From Bacteroides sp. 519 (GTDB taxonomy: Bacteria > Bacteroidota > Bacteroidia > Bacteroidales > Bacteroidaceae), in assembly GCF_010500955.1 (NCBI RefSeq), contig NZ_QVMJ01000020.1, forward strand, positions 1-53,202: a stretch of DNA of 53,202 nucleotides, read 5' to 3'. A program made the translations under genes and the position numbers. Of this stretch, positions 1 through 9,078 are shown piece after piece. The notes beneath the pieces are model-generated. The model did no database searches. It was not told the DNA's origin and worked only from the letters and a program-made list of their open reading frames with translations. Position 1 is the first letter of the stretch. Each line of letters starts with the position of its first letter.

Positions 1-35
1 ACAAAGTATCGCATGAAGCCTTCCTTTGGCGGAGA

Positions 36-43
36 CAAAGATA
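36..43 (-). promoter_or_regulatory. Possible -7 promoter box facing left
   Basis: The plus strand reads CAAAGATA, which is TATCTTTG on the minus strand, a perfect match to the Bacteroidota -7 consensus TAnnTTTG. It would drive a gene to the left of the window. No TTTG-like -33 box is seen at 19-21 bp, so the call rests on one box only. The rest of bases 1-219 shows no gene. Confidence 0.3.
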
Positions 44-219
44 GAAAAAATATTTAATTTAATTTGGAATTCAACACAGTACCTCTGTGTTTTAATTTTG
101 GTTCAAATCAGCCTCTAACTGAACCAAACGAGTATGAATAATTCAGGCTAAGTCAAAACAATTCACTGAATAATATTGTTATACTTATTGAATGCATTCA
201 ATTTAATAAAAATTTGGTT

Positions 220-708
220 ATGAAAAAAAATCATGCAATACTCCTTATTTTTCTTGTTATAATAACATTAACAGGAATAAGTTGTGCTACTTCACAAAAA
301 AACGGTAATAATGAAGAAGCCAAACTTCTTTTAAAAGAACTGATAGATAAGGGAGAATACAGTATCGAAGCCACAATGGCATATCCAAGAAGAGGAAAAA
401 GTATATCTCTTACCTCGAGTTATTCTCTGAAAATAAAAAATGATTCTGTTTTTTCGTATTTACCATTCTATGGACGGGCTTATAATATTCCATATGGAGG
501 TGGAAATGGCTTAAATTTTACGGCTCCGGTAGAAAATTATTTGGTAAAATATAATAAAAAAGGAGATGCAACAATTAACTTCAATGCTAAAACATCCGAA
601 GACACATATAAGTACACAATAAATATATATCCAAATGGAAGCTCAAACATTGATGTTATAATGCAACAGCGAGAATCTATGCGCTATTCGGGAAGATTAG
701 ACCAATAA
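220..708 (+). CDS. DUF4251 family lipoprotein
   Basis: A 162-residue protein that looks like the Bacteroidota DUF4251 family. It has a short basic N-terminus, a hydrophobic segment and a lipobox ending in Cys about 20 residues in (GISC), so it is probably a lipoprotein. The body carries the family pattern: a DSVFSYLPFYGRAY stretch, a GGGNGLNF stretch, a KKG segment and a final strand ending in RYSG. I chose the ATG at 220; a TTG two codons earlier is possible but unlikely. Function is unknown; these are small secreted beta-rich proteins. It converges on the next gene with 11 bp between the stop codons. Confidence 0.8.
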   Translation: MKKNHAILLIFLVIITLTGISCATSQKNGNNEEAKLLLKELIDKGEYSIEATMAYPRRGKSISLTSSYSLKIKNDSVFSYLPFYGRAYNIPYGGGNGLNFTAPVENYLVKYNKKGDATINFNAKTSEDTYKYTINIYPNGSSNIDVIMQQRESMRYSGRLDQ

Positions 709-737
709 TCTTAAAGGGTTTATTCACCCTTTAAGAT
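708..737. terminator. Hairpin between convergent genes
   Basis: A perfect 12-bp stem (ATCTTAAAGGGT with ACCCTTTAAGAT, 6-nt loop) spans the stop codons of the two convergent genes. It could end transcription in both directions, but there is no long U tract after it, so intrinsic termination is only likely, not certain. Confidence 0.45.
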
Positions 738-1328
738 TGGCAAACGTATATGGAATTTAACAGCTAGTATACGTATTAAAAATACACTACAGCCACTTAT
801 TATTTGGGTTAACACTAATCCCAATCCTATTTTTGTGCATACCCAGAAAATAAATCCTCCAAGCACACAAGCCATAGCATAAATATCTTTACGGAAAATC
901 AATGGAATTTCATTGATTGCAATATCACGTATAACACCTCCAACAGATCCGGTGATACCTCCCATTATGATGGCTACCCAAAACGGATACTCCAATGCCA
1001 AGGTTTTTTCTACTCCAACTACTGTAAACAATGCCAAACCAATACTGTCGAATATGAAGAAAGTATTATTAAGATGTATCAAATATTTTCCAAATAAAAT
1101 TACCCAGATTAAGGCAAACCCCGAACAAATTAAATACATAGGTGCTGTCATCCAAAAAGGAGTAACATCCAGTAATACATCGCGTACAGTACCGCCACCA
1201 ATGGCAGTTACCAAGCCTACGACATAGGCACCAAACCAATCGAATTCTTTAGCCGAAGCCAGTCGGATACCACTAATTGCAAATGCAAATGTTCCAATAA
1301 ATTCAATAATTTCTACAAAAGTGAGCAT
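720..1328 (-). CDS. TRIC/UPF0126 family membrane protein (YicG-like)
   Basis: A 202-residue integral membrane protein with about seven hydrophobic segments. It has the two repeated half-domains of the UPF0126 family (Pfam glycine-transporter/TRIC-type channel): a GGGTVRDVLL motif near residue 45 and the matching GGVIRDIAI motif near residue 130. Bacterial TRIC homologues form trimeric cation channels, while some UPF0126 members have been linked to glycine uptake; sequence alone does not separate these. Length is typical. The start is the ATG at 1328. It is transcribed divergently from the epimerase gene at 1413. Confidence 0.88.
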   Translation of the reverse strand: MLTFVEIIEFIGTFAFAISGIRLASAKEFDWFGAYVVGLVTAIGGGTVRDVLLDVTPFWMTAPMYLICSGFALIWVILFGKYLIHLNNTFFIFDSIGLALFTVVGVEKTLALEYPFWVAIIMGGITGSVGGVIRDIAINEIPLIFRKDIYAMACVLGGFIFWVCTKIGLGLVLTQIISGCSVFLIRILAVKFHIRLPILKGE

Positions 1329-1412
1329 ACATTATTATTTTATCCGGCAAAGGAACGAATTTATTCTAAAAAAACAGTACATTTGTTTATCAAAACCTTA
1401 AATTTGTAGTAT

Positions 1413-2498
1413 ATGAAGATTACAATTATAGCAGGTGCACGCCCTAATTTTATGAAAATAGCACCTATAATCCGCGCTATTAATGCTGCCGCAAAAGTGG
1501 GAAAGAACATCACATACCGATTGATATATACTGGTTTAAAAAATGATACGGATTTAGATCCCTCATTATTTATTGATTTAGATATAGCAGCTCCGGATGC
1601 GTATTTAGAAATACAAAGTAAAAATTCCATTGAACTGGCAGCCTTGATTTTGATGGCATTCGATAAAGAGCTAACCAATAATCCGGCAGATGTGGTCTTG
1701 GTTGTTGATGATCTTACTCCTACCATGAGTTGTGCCATTGTTGCCAAAAAACATGGTGCCAAAGTAGCTCATCTGGTTGCCGGCACACGTTCTTTCGATA
1801 TGGATATGCCAAAAGAAGTAAACCGGATGATAACCGATGGTCTTGCTGATTACCTTTTTACTGCCGGAATGATTGCGAATCGCACACTAAGTCAAACCGG
1901 AACAGACAATAAAAACATATATTATGTGGGTAATATCCTGATAGATTCTATCAGATACAGCCGCAGTAAGTTAATAAAACCTGTATGGCTCTCTACTTTA
2001 TTACCCGAAAAACAAGAATACATACTTTTAACTCTCAACCGACGGGCGCTTTTGGATAATAAAAAGAATCTGCAAAATTTAATATCGGTTATATGTAAAA
2101 GTAATTTGCCGATAATAGCCCCATTGCATCCTTATGTACAGGATACCCTAAAGAAACTGCAAATTGATACAACCAATCTTCATATATTGCCTCCCCAGGG
2201 GTATCTTTCGTTTGGATATCTTTTAAACAATGCTAAAGCAATAATAACCGATTCGGGAAACGTTGCCGAAGAAGCTACTTTTTTGGGAATTCCATGTATA
2301 ACTTTAAATAATTATGCCGAACATCCGGAAACCTACCGTATGGGTACCAACGAATTAGTTGGCGAAGATCCGGAAGCTTTGGATAGAGCCATGCAGCTGT
2401 TGTTGAATAAACAATGGAAAACCGGCGAAATGCCGGAACGTTGGGATGGACGAACAGCCGAACGTATTATTCAAATACTACTGGATAGTGAAAAGTAA
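1413..2498 (+). CDS. wecB: UDP-N-acetylglucosamine 2-epimerase family protein (divergent)
   Basis: A 361-residue GT-B-fold protein of the non-hydrolysing UDP-GlcNAc 2-epimerase family, which makes UDP-ManNAc for surface polysaccharides. Family landmarks are the N-terminal GARPNFMKIAPI, PKEVNRMITDGLADYLF in the middle, and TDSGNVAEEATFLGIP near residue 290. Several positions depart from the usual motifs: HVEAG is HLVAG (Glu lost) and the T-H-R-R-E-N motif is LNRRAL (His lost). In the E. coli enzyme, as I recall, those Glu and His residues are catalytic. It may be a variant or a non-epimerase relative. The box TAAATTTG at 1399-1406 lies very close to the ATG. Confidence 0.75.
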   Translation: MKITIIAGARPNFMKIAPIIRAINAAAKVGKNITYRLIYTGLKNDTDLDPSLFIDLDIAAPDAYLEIQSKNSIELAALILMAFDKELTNNPADVVLVVDDLTPTMSCAIVAKKHGAKVAHLVAGTRSFDMDMPKEVNRMITDGLADYLFTAGMIANRTLSQTGTDNKNIYYVGNILIDSIRYSRSKLIKPVWLSTLLPEKQEYILLTLNRRALLDNKKNLQNLISVICKSNLPIIAPLHPYVQDTLKKLQIDTTNLHILPPQGYLSFGYLLNNAKAIITDSGNVAEEATFLGIPCITLNNYAEHPETYRMGTNELVGEDPEALDRAMQLLLNKQWKTGEMPERWDGRTAERIIQILLDSEK

Positions 2499-2566
2499 TG
2501 CTGGTTAGTTAAACATTCCTCTTATTTCTTAGAATATATTAGCAAACAGTATATAACAAAAATTAC

Positions 2567-2574
2567 TACCTTTG
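2567..2574 (+). promoter_or_regulatory. Bacteroidota -7 promoter box for the DUF5686 gene
   Basis: TACCTTTG matches TAnnTTTG exactly and lies 22 bp before the ATG at 2596. No good TTTG -33 element is seen at the expected distance. Confidence 0.5.
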
Positions 2575-2595
2575 CCCTTTCATAAATAGGGGAAT

Positions 2596-5157
2596 ATGCG
2601 CAACCTGTATATAAAAATTGTATTATTATTGTTATTAGCTCCTCTCCCAGGCTTAACATTCGCACAAATAAGAGGGGTAATAACAGATTCAATATCCAAC
2701 GAACCTTTAATGTATATTTCGGTATATTACGAGGGTAAAGGGGTTGGTACTGTTTCTAATGTAAACGGAGAATACTCTTTGGAAGTAAAAAGAGGATGGA
2801 ATGAAATTACATTTTCTGCTATAGGATACAACACTAAAGTTGTAAAAATAACTCCGGGAACTCAAACATTAAACGTTAAGTTATCTCAATCGGATATAAT
2901 GCTGAGTGAGGTGATAGTTAAACCCAAAAGGGAAAGATATTCACGTAAAAACAATCCGGCGGTTGAATTTATGCGAAAGGTTATTGCTCATAAATCGGAG
3001 CAAAAACTGGAAGAACATGATTATTATCAATACGACAGGTATCAAAAGATGAAAACGTCGTTAAATGATATGACTCCGGAAAAGATGAAAGAGGGAATAT
3101 TCAAAAACATGCCCTTACTGGTCGATCAGCTGGAAGTATCTCCCGAAAGTAATAAACTCATTTTACCCATATCGGTTGAAGAAACTGCCGCACAGATTAT
3201 TTATCGGAAAAATCCCAAGAGCGAAAAAACAATTATCAAAGGGATGAACTCCGGAGGTATACAGGATTTATTTGCTACCGGAGATATGATAGGCACAGTT
3301 CTGGAAGATGTGTTTTCGAATATTAATATTTATGATAATGACATTCGTTTACTACAACAACATTTTGTAAGTCCTATTTCAAACTCAGCTATATCATTTT
3401 ACCAGTTTTATTTAATGGATACCATCATGGTTGATCGCCATGAATGTGTACATTTAACTTTCGTGCCCGGCAATTCACAGGATTTTGGATTTACAGGACA
3501 TCTTTATGTATTGAACGATTCAACTTACGCTGTGAAACGATGTACAATGAATCTTCCAAAAAAAACAGGGGTAAACTTTGTTGAAAATCTGGATATTATT
3601 CAGGAATATGCGCAACTGCCTAACGGACAGTGGGTATTAACCGATGATGATATGGTAGTTGACCTCTCGTTATACAGTTTTTTACAAGGTTTGCAGGTTA
3701 GGCGAACAACGAAAAATACGAATTATTCTTTCGAAGATATTGAGCCCCGCCTATTCAGGCTCAAAGGTTCTGTTATCAAAGATGCGGATATGCTTAACAG
3801 AAGTGATGAATTCTGGGCAGAAATGCGTCAGGTGCCTATAACCAAAACAGAAAGTTCGATGGACTTGTTGGTTAATCAGTTAGAACAAATTCCCGGATTT
3901 AAATATATAATATTCGTAGCTAAAGCGTTTATTGAAAACCATGTTGAAACCGGTACAAAAGATACTCCGAGTAAATTCGACTTTGGACCGATAAACACCA
4001 TTATTACAAGCAATTACGTTGATGGAACCCGTTTCAGGTTAAGTGGAAGAACCACTGCCAAATTAAATCCGAATTGGTTTCTCAGTGGTTATGGTGCGTA
4101 TGGCTTGCGCGACAAAAAGTGGAAATACGAAGGTGCTGTTACATATTCGTTTACTAAACGTGAATTCTTTCCTTGGGAGTTTCCACGTCATAACATAGCA
4201 CTATCTCATCGTTACGATGTAATGTCGCCAATGGATAAGTTTTTAACCACAGATAAAGATAACGTATTTGTTTCGTGGAAAACAACTACTGTAGATCAAA
4301 TGTCGTATGTAAGAGAAACATCCTTGAAATACGAGATCGAAACCAACTCTGGCTTCTCGGTAGTAGTTACAGGCCGGCATCGCAATGACGAACCTGCAGG
4401 AAACCTACACTATTTTCGTAATAATCCGGAAAAAACTCTTGTGCATGATATAACTACAGCCGAAGCAGGTATAACACTCAGATATGCTCCGGGAGAAACG
4501 TATGTAAATACAAAGCAAAGACGACTTCCGGTATCACTGGATGCACCTGTATATACGCTGTCGCACACTATGGGACTTAAGGCATTGGGAGGAGAATATA
4601 AATTTAATCTCACCGAAGCCAGTTTGTGGAAACGCATTTGGCTATCATCGTGGGGAAAAATGGATGTTACGCTTAAAGCCGGAGCACAGTGGAATAAAGT
4701 TCCTTTCCCGCTGCTTATTCTGCCGGCTGCCAACTTGTCGTACATAACACAACAAGAAACGTTTACTTTAATTAATAATATGGAGTTCCTGAACGACCGT
4801 TACGCCTCAATAGCCCTTACGTATGATATGAATGGTAAGTTGTTTAACAGGATTCCTTTGATTAAGAAACTTAAATGGCGCGAAGCATTCCGCTTCCGGG
4901 CACTTGTAGGTAACCTTACCGACAAGAATAACCCTTATCTCAATACAAATGATACCGATCTGTTTCTATTCCCTACCCGTAACGGACGTCCTACAAGTTT
5001 TGTAATGGACACTAAAATTCCTTATATGGAGTTTGCAGTAGGTATTCATAATATATTTAAATTGATTCATATTGAATATGTACGCCGTCTTACCTATCTG
5101 GATAATCCCGGAATTAATAAAGACGGTATCCGGTTTATGATTTTAATGAAATTTTAA
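2596..5157 (+). CDS. DUF5686/carboxypeptidase regulatory-like domain protein
   Basis: An 853-residue secreted protein with a signal peptide (residues 1-24, ending TFAQ). It is followed by a carboxypeptidase-regulatory-like beta-sandwich (about 25-110, IRGVITDSISNEPL) of the kind that starts TonB-dependent receptors. The remainder resembles DUF5686: a long beta-rich region whose C-terminal half alternates polar and hydrophobic residues and ends in an aromatic-rich strand finishing with Phe, as in an outer-membrane beta-barrel. No TonB plug is recognised. Function is unknown. rarA follows after 8 bp and may be co-transcribed. Confidence 0.82.
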   Translation: MRNLYIKIVLLLLLAPLPGLTFAQIRGVITDSISNEPLMYISVYYEGKGVGTVSNVNGEYSLEVKRGWNEITFSAIGYNTKVVKITPGTQTLNVKLSQSDIMLSEVIVKPKRERYSRKNNPAVEFMRKVIAHKSEQKLEEHDYYQYDRYQKMKTSLNDMTPEKMKEGIFKNMPLLVDQLEVSPESNKLILPISVEETAAQIIYRKNPKSEKTIIKGMNSGGIQDLFATGDMIGTVLEDVFSNINIYDNDIRLLQQHFVSPISNSAISFYQFYLMDTIMVDRHECVHLTFVPGNSQDFGFTGHLYVLNDSTYAVKRCTMNLPKKTGVNFVENLDIIQEYAQLPNGQWVLTDDDMVVDLSLYSFLQGLQVRRTTKNTNYSFEDIEPRLFRLKGSVIKDADMLNRSDEFWAEMRQVPITKTESSMDLLVNQLEQIPGFKYIIFVAKAFIENHVETGTKDTPSKFDFGPINTIITSNYVDGTRFRLSGRTTAKLNPNWFLSGYGAYGLRDKKWKYEGAVTYSFTKREFFPWEFPRHNIALSHRYDVMSPMDKFLTTDKDNVFVSWKTTTVDQMSYVRETSLKYEIETNSGFSVVVTGRHRNDEPAGNLHYFRNNPEKTLVHDITTAEAGITLRYAPGETYVNTKQRRLPVSLDAPVYTLSHTMGLKALGGEYKFNLTEASLWKRIWLSSWGKMDVTLKAGAQWNKVPFPLLILPAANLSYITQQETFTLINNMEFLNDRYASIALTYDMNGKLFNRIPLIKKLKWREAFRFRALVGNLTDKNNPYLNTNDTDLFLFPTRNGRPTSFVMDTKIPYMEFAVGIHNIFKLIHIEYVRRLTYLDNPGINKDGIRFMILMKF

Positions 5158-5165
5158 TTTCTATT

Positions 5166-6443
5166 ATGGCACAACCACTAGCAGAAAGAATGCGTCCAAA
5201 AACGTTGGATGATTATATAGGTCAGAAGCATCTTGTTGGTCCGGGTGCTGTATTAAGAAAAATGATCGACTCGGGCAGAATCTCTTCTTTTATTCTTTGG
5301 GGGCCTCCGGGAGTTGGAAAAACCACACTGGCACAAATAATCGCTAATAAACTGGAAACTCCGTTCTATACATTAAGTGCAGTTACATCCGGAGTAAAAG
5401 ATGTTAGAGAAGTAATTGAACGCGCAAAGAGCAATCGGTTCTTTTCGCAAAACAGCCCGATACTGTTTATTGATGAAATTCATCGTTTTAGTAAATCTCA
5501 ACAAGACTCCCTACTTGGGGCTGTTGAACATGGCACAGTAACCCTTATTGGTGCTACTACCGAGAACCCATCTTTCGAAGTAATTCGCCCACTTTTATCT
5601 CGCAGTCAATTATATGTTCTAAAATCACTGGAACAGGAAGATTTGCTTGAATTACTGGATAGAGCCATTACTTCCGACACAATCCTCAATAAGCGAACGA
5701 TAAACGTGGAAGAAGCCAAAGCTATCCTTCGCTACTCTGGGGGAGATGCCCGAAAGCTTCTTAACATATTGGAGCTGGTTGTTGAATCTGAAACCGAAGA
5801 CCCAGTAATAATAACAGACAAATTAGTAACAGAAAGACTCCAACAAAACCCTTTAGCTTACGATAAAGATGGTGAAATGCACTATGATATTATTTCGGCA
5901 TTTATCAAATCTATTCGTGGGAGTGATCCCGATGGAGCCATTTATTGGCTTGCCCGCATGGTAGAGGGAGGAGAAGATCCTGCTTTCATTGCCCGTCGCC
6001 TGGTTATTTCGGCAGCGGAGGATATTGGTTTGGCAAACCCCAATGCTTTACTATTGGCTAATGCCTGTTTTGATACTTTAATGAAAATAGGTTGGCCGGA
6101 GGGACGGATAGTTTTAGCCGAAACTACACTCTATCTGGCAACAAGCCCCAAAAGCAACTCGGCATATATGGCTATTGATAATGCCGTTGCCAAAGTGAGA
6201 GAATCCGGAAATCAACCTGTGCCGTTACACTTAAGAAATTCACCAACCAAACTGATGAAACAACTAGGATATGGAGATGGTTATAAGTATGCTCATAACT
6301 ATAAAGGCAATTTTGTAAGCCAACAGTATCTTCCGGATGATATAAAAGATGCCCGTTTCTGGCATCCACAAGAAAGTAGTGCGGCCGAAAAAAATCTGGC
6401 TGAACGTATGAAACAACTATGGGGAGATAAATACACTAAATAA
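5166..6443 (+). CDS. rarA: Replication-associated recombination protein A (AAA+ ATPase)
   Basis: A 425-residue RarA/MgsA-family ATPase, a clamp-loader-like protein that acts at stalled replication forks and in recombination. Walker A is GPPGVGKTT (residues 46-54), Walker B LFIDEIHRF (about 100-108), and sensor regions GATTENPSF and SGGDARKLLN follow. The C-terminal tetramerisation region contains RGSDPDGAIYWLARMVEGGEDP, typical of the family. Full length with no missing motifs. The start ATG at 5166 is 8 bp after the DUF5686 stop. The downstream gene converges, with 4 bp between the stops. Confidence 0.95.
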   Translation: MAQPLAERMRPKTLDDYIGQKHLVGPGAVLRKMIDSGRISSFILWGPPGVGKTTLAQIIANKLETPFYTLSAVTSGVKDVREVIERAKSNRFFSQNSPILFIDEIHRFSKSQQDSLLGAVEHGTVTLIGATTENPSFEVIRPLLSRSQLYVLKSLEQEDLLELLDRAITSDTILNKRTINVEEAKAILRYSGGDARKLLNILELVVESETEDPVIITDKLVTERLQQNPLAYDKDGEMHYDIISAFIKSIRGSDPDGAIYWLARMVEGGEDPAFIARRLVISAAEDIGLANPNALLLANACFDTLMKIGWPEGRIVLAETTLYLATSPKSNSAYMAIDNAVAKVRESGNQPVPLHLRNSPTKLMKQLGYGDGYKYAHNYKGNFVSQQYLPDDIKDARFWHPQESSAAEKNLAERMKQLWGDKYTK

Positions 6444-6447
6444 GTTT

Positions 6448-6714
6448 CTACAACCGCTTATAAACTTTATTTTTTAAAGCGTACCGTTCATCAACAACTT
6501 CATTGGTTGGAAAGAAAGTGAATATAAGCCTCCAACCATCTTGTTGGTACACAAATTTGCGGGCAGATGTACCTTGTTTTATAAGTTCCAGTTTTGCGAA
6601 AATAAAATCTTCAATAGCTTCCGGCATTTTATCTGTTTCTTTTGAGCATTCAACAGTGATAAAAAAGCCGGGAGTTTTTATTTTGCTAGCTTGTTCAAGT
6701 ATAGTGTTATACAT
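6448..6714 (-). CDS. Small hypothetical protein
   Basis: An 88-residue soluble protein that I do not recognise. It starts with MYNTILEQASKIKTPGFFITVECSKETDKM (as MYNTILEQASKI then TPGFFITVE) and ends in a basic KNKVYKRL. There is no signal peptide, membrane segment or cysteine cluster. A GTG five codons upstream (6729) lies inside a dispersed repeat, so the ATG at 6714 is the better start. Its likely promoter region is the repeat and the short gap to the GH20 gene, which reads in the same direction. Confidence 0.55.
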   Translation of the reverse strand: MYNTILEQASKIKTPGFFITVECSKETDKMPEAIEDFIFAKLELIKQGTSARKFVYQQDGWRLIFTFFPTNEVVDERYALKNKVYKRL

Positions 6715-6721
6715 ATTTCTT

Positions 6722-6813
6722 TTAGACACAGATTACGCGGATTGCACGGATTTTAAAACACGGATAAAATCAATGTTATTAAATCCGTGTCAATCTGTGC
6801 AATCCGTGTCTAA
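6722..6813. repeat. CACGGAT-type dispersed palindrome, copy 1
   Basis: An imperfect inverted repeat of about 92 bp. The left arm begins TTAGACACAGATT and the right arm ends AATCCGTGTCTAA. Each arm carries CAGAT/CGGAT words at roughly 9-10 bp steps. Related copies are at 21319-21440 and 48581-48685. It fills the gap between the small unknown gene and the GH20 gene. Confidence 0.8.
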
Positions 6814-6816
6814 TTT

Positions 6817-9078
6817 TTATGGAATATAAAAGAATCCATTCTTAATCTCGTTATTATCGCTGTCGGTAATGTTGAGTTCAACAAACCCTCCATTATTCAT
6901 ATCGAAATAATACACTACAATAGGATGATATCCTTTGCCAAGAGCTTTTTGTCCTCTTAGTGTTCTCGGTCCATGGGGGCCATCGTTATCTACAACTACT
7001 TCATTGTTAATATATAACATGCTTCCATCGTCCGAACCTAAAGAGAAAGTATAGATATCTTCTTTATCTATTTTCAGGTATCCAATGTATTTCATGGCTT
7101 GTTTATGATTGGTAACACCTTCAGGTATAACTACTTCATTTACAACAAATTCGGCTTTAACAGGAATTGTTTCTATTTCAGCACTTTTATTTACCACAGC
7201 TTCGTGCCACTCGCATTTCAGACCAGGTATTTTGTTGCCTTGCTCCTCTCCTATTATGTATTCTTCTTTTCTGTACGATGTTTTAATTATATCGGCAGCA
7301 CTACCATCGGGACGGAAAAGACGGATAGTGAAATCCGTGGTTTCATTAATAGTAAACGGCGCAGTATAAAGTGATGAATTTTCATTGGGTGTTGTTCCAT
7401 CAGTTGTATAACGAATAGAGATAGTGGATAATGGGTAATCCCATGTAACTGTAGTTTCGCCTACAAATGAGTTACTTACGTGCACCCCATTTAAATCCAG
7501 AGGACGGTAATTAATACCCATAGCATCCATTCGGGGATAGTGTGCAAGTAAACGTTGATAAAAATTGTCCCAATTCAAATCTTTATCCTGACTCCATGCT
7601 ACTTCGCTGAGTGCAAACATGCGAGGCATGGTCATATAATCTTGTCTTTTGCGCGATGGAATCCATTCGGCCCATACATTTGCCTGTAATCCTTTTACTA
7701 ATTTGGTTTCTTCGGCCGATAGGCCTTTGGGTAATGGCTGGAACTCATATAGTTTACGCAAAGTGCTGTAATCTTGCTGATAATCAAAATAGTAGTGACT
7801 GTTGGGCGTTAAAATAACTTCATTGCCTTGTGCTGTAGCTTCGTGTACTGCTTTCTTTGCCCAGGTTCTCCACCACATCATGGTAGCACTTTTAGACATG
7901 CCACCTTCCAGTATTTCATCCCAACCTATCAGCTTCTTACCGTTCTCGTTCAGGAAATCTTCCATCTGATGCACAAACCAGGATTGCAATTCTTTTTCAT
8001 CTTTCAGTTTATTGTTCTTAATACGTGCCTGACAGTGTGGACATTTAATCCAGTTTGTTTTATCTACTTCGTCTGCACCCATGTGTACATACTCATTTGG
8101 GAACAACTCAAATATTTCTTTAAATATGTCTTTGCAAAACTCCAAAGTGGCATCTTTCCCTGGGCATATTGGTGCCGAAAATACTTTTCCCCATCCTGCT
8201 TTCTCAAAACAAGCCAGATTAGAATATTGACTAATGGCAGCCGAGAAGTGTCCCGGCATGTCTATTTCCGGAATAACATCAATACCAAGCATAGCTGCAT
8301 AAGCTACCACCTCACGTATTTCTTCCTGAGTATAATACCCTCCATATTCAGTGCCATTGTTCCTTAATTTATCTTCCTGCAACAAATAATCTGTATTCGA
8401 TTGCTTTTCGGCTAAGTCTATACATCCTCTATCATGGTTATTAGCTGTGCGCCAAGCACCTTTTTCTGTTAACAAAGGATATTTTTTAATTTCAACACGC
8501 CATCCCTGATCATCAGTAAGATGCCAGTGAAATTTGTTGAACTTATACTGCGCCATAATATCCAGGAATCTTTTTACCTCATTCTTATCAAAGAAATGAC
8601 GGGAAACATCAAGCATCATTCCACGCCATTTCCATTTGGGTGAGTCTGTGATACTTACGTTTTGAACACGGATGGTATTATCCGTTTTAACCGGTATCAG
8701 TTGACGAAGAGTTTGAATACCCAACATCACTGATTGCGGATTCGAACCGGTAATCTGGATACCTGTATTTGTTACATTCAGTGTATAAGCATCTTCTGTA
8801 CTTAATGAAGCATCAACATGAAGTGAAATACCTTCCTTTGATTGCTGCGAAACAGTATATTCCTGACCGGTAACCGATTTTAATACTATGTTCAGGTATT
8901 CTGCCGCACTTTTTAAAGCCGGATCGGAGTAACTAAGCTGCGTTTGCTTGGTTAACTTAAAACCTCCTTGATTTACTGTAAGTTCAACCGGATGAGGAAT
9001 AATGTTGACCTCGGTTTTTTCATTGTCTGCACAACTTACCATAAAGATAAGTAGTAGTAAAATTAATTCTTTTCTCAT
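6817..9078 (-). CDS. Beta-N-acetylhexosaminidase (GH20) with PA14 domain
   Basis: A 753-residue exported glycoside hydrolase that removes terminal beta-linked GlcNAc or GalNAc. It begins with a lipoprotein signal (lipobox VSC, Cys16). An N-terminal GH20b-type domain (about 20-145) precedes the catalytic barrel: WHLTDDQGWRVEI near 185-197 and HMGADEVD with the catalytic Asp336-Glu337 pair. After the barrel come a chitobiase C-terminal-like domain (about 540-610, YTTDGTTP) and a PA14-like carbohydrate-binding domain (about 640-750, GSDDGSMLYIN). Its ATG overlaps the stop of the upstream sulfatase (ATGA), so the two are translationally coupled. Together they suit stepwise removal of sulfated amino sugars from mucin or glycosaminoglycans. 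Confidence 0.93.
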   Translation of the reverse strand: MRKELILLLLIFMVSCADNEKTEVNIIPHPVELTVNQGGFKLTKQTQLSYSDPALKSAAEYLNIVLKSVTGQEYTVSQQSKEGISLHVDASLSTEDAYTLNVTNTGIQITGSNPQSVMLGIQTLRQLIPVKTDNTIRVQNVSITDSPKWKWRGMMLDVSRHFFDKNEVKRFLDIMAQYKFNKFHWHLTDDQGWRVEIKKYPLLTEKGAWRTANNHDRGCIDLAEKQSNTDYLLQEDKLRNNGTEYGGYYTQEEIREVVAYAAMLGIDVIPEIDMPGHFSAAISQYSNLACFEKAGWGKVFSAPICPGKDATLEFCKDIFKEIFELFPNEYVHMGADEVDKTNWIKCPHCQARIKNNKLKDEKELQSWFVHQMEDFLNENGKKLIGWDEILEGGMSKSATMMWWRTWAKKAVHEATAQGNEVILTPNSHYYFDYQQDYSTLRKLYEFQPLPKGLSAEETKLVKGLQANVWAEWIPSRKRQDYMTMPRMFALSEVAWSQDKDLNWDNFYQRLLAHYPRMDAMGINYRPLDLNGVHVSNSFVGETTVTWDYPLSTISIRYTTDGTTPNENSSLYTAPFTINETTDFTIRLFRPDGSAADIIKTSYRKEEYIIGEEQGNKIPGLKCEWHEAVVNKSAEIETIPVKAEFVVNEVVIPEGVTNHKQAMKYIGYLKIDKEDIYTFSLGSDDGSMLYINNEVVVDNDGPHGPRTLRGQKALGKGYHPIVVYYFDMNNGGFVELNITDSDNNEIKNGFFYIP

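Noticed and set aside
7828..8367. A 179-codon open frame opposite the GH20 gene
   Set aside because: Antisense to the catalytic domain of a well-supported enzyme, with a composition rich in Phe, Cys and His typical of shadow frames.
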